The notes under the pieces were generated by a model, which worked only from the letters and a program-made list of their open reading frames with translations, was not told the origin of the DNA and did not search any database. From Ramlibacter sp. WS9 (GTDB taxonomy: Bacteria; Pseudomonadota; Gammaproteobacteria; Burkholderiales; Burkholderiaceae_C), in contig NZ_RKMB01000004.1 in assembly GCF_003797765.1 (NCBI RefSeq), positions 310,001-374,000 on the forward strand: a stretch of 64,000 bases of DNA. The letters run 5' to 3'. Both the position numbers and the translations under genes were made by a program. How positions within the stretch are numbered: position 1 is the stretch's first letter; each line of letters starts with the position of its first letter. Shown in pieces: positions 61,358 to 64,000 of this stretch.

Positions 61358-62899
61358 ATGAAACGTCCTTTTCCTTTGCTCGTCCGCGCGCTGGCGCTCA
61401 CCGCATCCGCAGCAATCCTCGCATTCGCGCAACCGGCATCGGCACAGTCGGCCAACGCGCCGGCAACCTACCCTTACACAGCATCGCGCGCGATACCGGG
61501 ACGCTACATCGTCGTCTTCAAGAACGATGTGACAGACCCCGCCGCATCGGCCGCGACCCTCGTTCGGGGCGTCGGCGGGCAGTTGCACCACACCTACAAG
61601 GGAGCGCTCAAGGGATTCGCCGCCGCGATCCCCGATGCGGCCCTGCAGGGGCTTCGGAACAATCCGCACGTGAGCTACATCGAGCAGGACCAGACAGTGT
61701 CGCTGCAGCAGGTGAGCTCGCCGCAGAACCAGGCCACCTGGGGCCTGGACCGCATCGACCAGGCCGATCGGCCGCTGGACACGCAATACCATTTCAGCGC
61801 TAGTGGATCGGGCGTGAACGCGTTTGTCATCGACACCGGCATCCGGGCCGACCATGTGGAGTTCACCGGCCGCCTGCGGCCCGGCTACGACGCAGTAGCC
61901 GACGGCAACGGCACGAACGACTGCCACGGCCACGGAACCCACGTCGCGGGAACGATAGCGGGCACGACCTGGGGCGTGGCAAAGGCAGCGTCGATCATTC
62001 CCGTGCGCGTTTTCGGCTGCACCGGCTCCGGTTCGTGGAGCGCAGTGATTGCTGGCGTGGACTGGGTGGCCAACAGCCCCTTGCGCCCCGCTGTGGCCAA
62101 CATGTCGCTCAGCGGAGGCGCGTCCGCGGCGGTCGATGCCGCTGTCGCGGGCGCTGTCGGCAAGGGAGTCACCATCGTGGTCGCGGCGGGCAACAGCAAC
62201 GTCGATGCCTGCGGCACCTCCCCGGCGCGCGAACCCAGCGCCATCACCGTGGGCGCCAGCACCAGCAGCGATACGCGTTCGTTCTATTCCAACCTGGGCG
62301 CCTGTCTGGACCTGTTCGCACCGGGCACGGCGATCACATCGGCCTGGTACACCGGCGCGACAGCGTCGAACACCATCAGCGGCACGTCCATGGCATCCGC
62401 TCATGTCTCTGGGGCCGCCGTGCTGACACTGCAAGCCAATCCCACGGCTTCGCCCGCCACCGTGGCGGCTTACCTGAATTCCACAGCCACACCCAACCGC
62501 CTGACATCGATCGGCACGGGTTCACCGAATCTGCTGCTTTATGCGCTGGGTAACGGTGCCACCGCGCCGGCGCCCACGACACAGACAGTCGCGCTCAAGT
62601 CCATGGTCGGGAACGCGACCAAGAGCGGCGGCAACTGGAAGGCTTCCGCCGTGGTCACCGTGCGCGACGTCAACAGCGGCGCAATGGTCGCCAATGCCGC
62701 AGTCGCGGGGACTTTCTCACCGGGGGGCTCTGCCAGCTGCGTCACCGGAAGCAATGGAAGTTGCTCGCTGAGCAGCTCGATGATGAAGTCGAGTGCGTCC
62801 GCGAGCAGCACCCTCAGCGCGACCGGCATTTCCGGAACGCTCATGAACTACGACGCGAGCCAGAACGCGGTCAGCCAGATCATCATCAGCAAGCCTTGA
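61358..62899 (+). CDS. secreted subtilisin-like serine protease (S8, proteinase K type)
   Basis: A 513-residue extracellular protease. Signal peptide to PASAQSA; I9-type propeptide at about 48-105 (GRYIVVFKNDV; VSYIEQDQTV); catalytic triad in VIDTGIR (Asp near 167), HGHGTHVAG (His near 192) and GTSMASAHVSG (Ser near 345). C-terminal beta domain (about 410-513) with a Cys pair resembles a bacterial Ig-like module. Probably secreted by Sec and then type II. ATG at 61358 with weak GAGG. Confidence 0.92.
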   Translation: MKRPFPLLVRALALTASAAILAFAQPASAQSANAPATYPYTASRAIPGRYIVVFKNDVTDPAASAATLVRGVGGQLHHTYKGALKGFAAAIPDAALQGLRNNPHVSYIEQDQTVSLQQVSSPQNQATWGLDRIDQADRPLDTQYHFSASGSGVNAFVIDTGIRADHVEFTGRLRPGYDAVADGNGTNDCHGHGTHVAGTIAGTTWGVAKAASIIPVRVFGCTGSGSWSAVIAGVDWVANSPLRPAVANMSLSGGASAAVDAAVAGAVGKGVTIVVAAGNSNVDACGTSPAREPSAITVGASTSSDTRSFYSNLGACLDLFAPGTAITSAWYTGATASNTISGTSMASAHVSGAAVLTLQANPTASPATVAAYLNSTATPNRLTSIGTGSPNLLLYALGNGATAPAPTTQTVALKSMVGNATKSGGNWKASAVVTVRDVNSGAMVANAAVAGTFSPGGSASCVTGSNGSCSLSSSMMKSSASASSTLSATGISGTLMNYDASQNAVSQIIISKP

Positions 62900-62964
62900 A
62901 GGCTTCTGCCCCGTACTCGCCCGATCCGTAATTTTCGCAGCCAGCGCAACGATCAAACAGTCGC

Positions 62965-64000
62965 TCAGATCTCGATTTTCGACCCCAGTTCCACCACGGC
63001 ATTGTTCGGCAGATAGAGAAAGTCGGCGGCCGCGCTGGCGTTGTGGTGCATCTGCGCGAAGAGCTTCTCGCGCCAGGGCGCCATGCCGCCGCCGATGCTG
63101 GGAATCACGGTGTCGCGCGAGAGGAAATAGCTGGTGCTCATGGCGTCCAGCGCGCAGCCGCGCTCTTTCAGCGCTTGCAGGGCGGAAGGAACATCGGGAT
63201 CGTCCATGAAGCCGAAGTTCAGGATCACCTGCCAGCAGTTGTTGCCGAGATCGTCGGCGACGAGGCGCTCACCCGCGGGAGTGCGCGGCACCTCCTGGGC
63301 GCGCACGGTCACGAACACATTGTGTTCGTGCAGCACCTTGTTGTGCTTCAGGTTATGCAGCAGCGCATTGGGCACCATTCCGCGCTCCACCGTGAGGAAC
63401 ACCGCCGTTCCGCCGACCTTGTGCGGCGGGTCTAGAAACACCGTATGAAGAAAACTCTTCAGGTCGAGCGCATCCTCGCGCGCCTTCTCCGAAAGAAGGG
63501 CCCGGCCTTCCTTCCAGGTCGAGAGCACAACGTAAAGGCCGATCGCCATGGTAAGAGGGAACCAGCCGCCCTGCATGATCTTGAGGGAGTTGGAGGCGAA
63601 GAACGCGATGTCGACCAGGAAGAAGAAACCGGTCGCCGCGATGCAAAGCGGCAACGGATAGCCCCAGCCGTAGCGGATCACGAAGAACGTCAATATGGTC
63701 GTCATCACCATGACGAGGCTGACTGAAATGCCATAGGCCGCGGCCAGCGCCGTTGACGATCCGAAGAGCAGGACAGCGATGATGACGCCCGCCAGCAGCA
63801 GCCAGTTCACGGCCGGAATGTAGATCTGGCCCGTGTCGTGCTCAGAGGTGTGGATGATCGTCAATCGCGGCAGGTAGCCCATCTGGATGGTTTGCTTGGT
63901 CGCCGAGAAGGCACCGGAGATCAGCGCCTGCGAAGCAATGACCGTCGCTGCCGTGGCCAGCCCCACCATCGGCAGCAGCGCCCACTCGGGAGTCATCAGG
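62965..64000 (-). CDS. kup: Kup-type low-affinity potassium transporter (5' end beyond window)
   Basis: C-terminal 345 or so residues of a KUP/HAK potassium-proton symporter. Visible: [39 protein letters not shown], several hydrophobic segments, then the cytoplasmic domain ([36 protein letters not shown]) ending [18 protein letters not shown]. The reading continues through the window edge, so the start is not seen. Convergent with the subtilase across 65 bp containing no obvious terminator. Confidence 0.93.
   Translation of the reverse strand, partial: LMTPEWALLPMVGLATAATVIASQALISGAFSATKQTIQMGYLPRLTIIHTSEHDTGQIYIPAVNWLLLAGVIIAVLLFGSSTALAAAYGISVSLVMVMTTILTFFVIRYGWGYPLPLCIAATGFFFLVDIAFFASNSLKIMQGGWFPLTMAIGLYVVLSTWKEGRALLSEKAREDALDLKSFLHTVFLDPPHKVGGTAVFLTVERGMVPNALLHNLKHNKVLHEHNVFVTVRAQEVPRTPAGERLVADDLGNNCWQVILNFGFMDDPDVPSALQALKERGCALDAMSTSYFLSRDTVIPSIGGGMAPWREKLFAQMHHNASAAADFLYLPNNAVVELGSKIEI

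Noticed and set aside
1-64000. tRNA, rRNA, CRISPR arrays, transposases or phage genes
   Set aside because: No cloverleaf sequences, regularly spaced repeats, integrase or transposase motifs were recognised by eye; a dedicated scan such as tRNAscan-SE could still find a missed tRNA.

Overview
The window looks like chromosome from a high-GC betaproteobacterium of the order Burkholderiales, most likely family Comamonadaceae (Variovorax, Ramlibacter and relatives). The grounds are the paaABCDE, erpA-bactofilin, rpsI-rplM and ruvAB neighbourhoods, the abundance of orphan solute-binding proteins (Bug/TctC and Leu-type), a NahR/NagR-type regulator, and GC-rich hairpin repeats of the kind scattered through comamonad genomes. 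No rRNA, tRNA, CRISPR array, prophage or transposase gene was seen. All gene names rest on reading the proteins and motifs; no database search was run.

Bases 1-11.2 kb are an accessory aromatic/organic-acid region: a NagAa/NdoR-type ferredoxin reductase cut by the window edge, a divergent NahR-like regulator, an esterase, then on the minus strand OmpW, a meta-cleavage-type hydrolase, an orphan Leu-type binding protein and an AraC regulator, and finally a FAD oxidoreductase-Bug protein-LysR module. Two 46-bp copies of a NahR-like operator mark the reductase/regulator promoter and the binding-protein promoter.

Bases 11.2-27.6 kb form one sugar regulon: aldose 1-epimerase, lactonase, SDR sugar dehydrogenase, a GbpR-like LysR regulator, ketoglutarate semialdehyde dehydrogenase, a ChvE-GguAB transporter nested inside a YtfQ-YtfR-YtfT-YjfF transporter, L-arabonate dehydratase and L-2-keto-3-deoxyarabonate dehydratase. 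Together they give uptake of L-arabinose (and probably D-galactose) and its non-phosphorylative oxidation to 2-oxoglutarate. A motif shared by both divergent promoters probably binds the LysR regulator.

Bases 27.6-33.2 kb carry a second hydrolase plus orphan-binding-protein cluster beside two tandem AraC paralogues. From 33 kb on the content is mostly core: a Crp-family regulator, ttcA, a lipoprotein, a phosphatase, a DSD1-type PLP enzyme, an AGMO-like/lysoplasmalogenase fusion, two VapBC modules, ruvB and ruvA, a two-component system, phoH-ybeY, a cation efflux protein and dtd, a cupin, an ankyrin protein, tyrS, an M23 peptidase, anmK, erpA, a bactofilin, rplM-rpsI, rlmJ, the phenylacetyl-CoA epoxidase operon paaABCDE, a secreted subtilase and a partial kup.

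The least explained sequence is the 727-bp gap between ruvA and ruvB. It holds two oppositely oriented copies of a roughly 255-bp element. Each copy folds on itself through a 32-bp terminal inverted repeat and internal stems. The stems differ in sequence between the copies but stay complementary within each copy, which points to a selected RNA or DNA structure.
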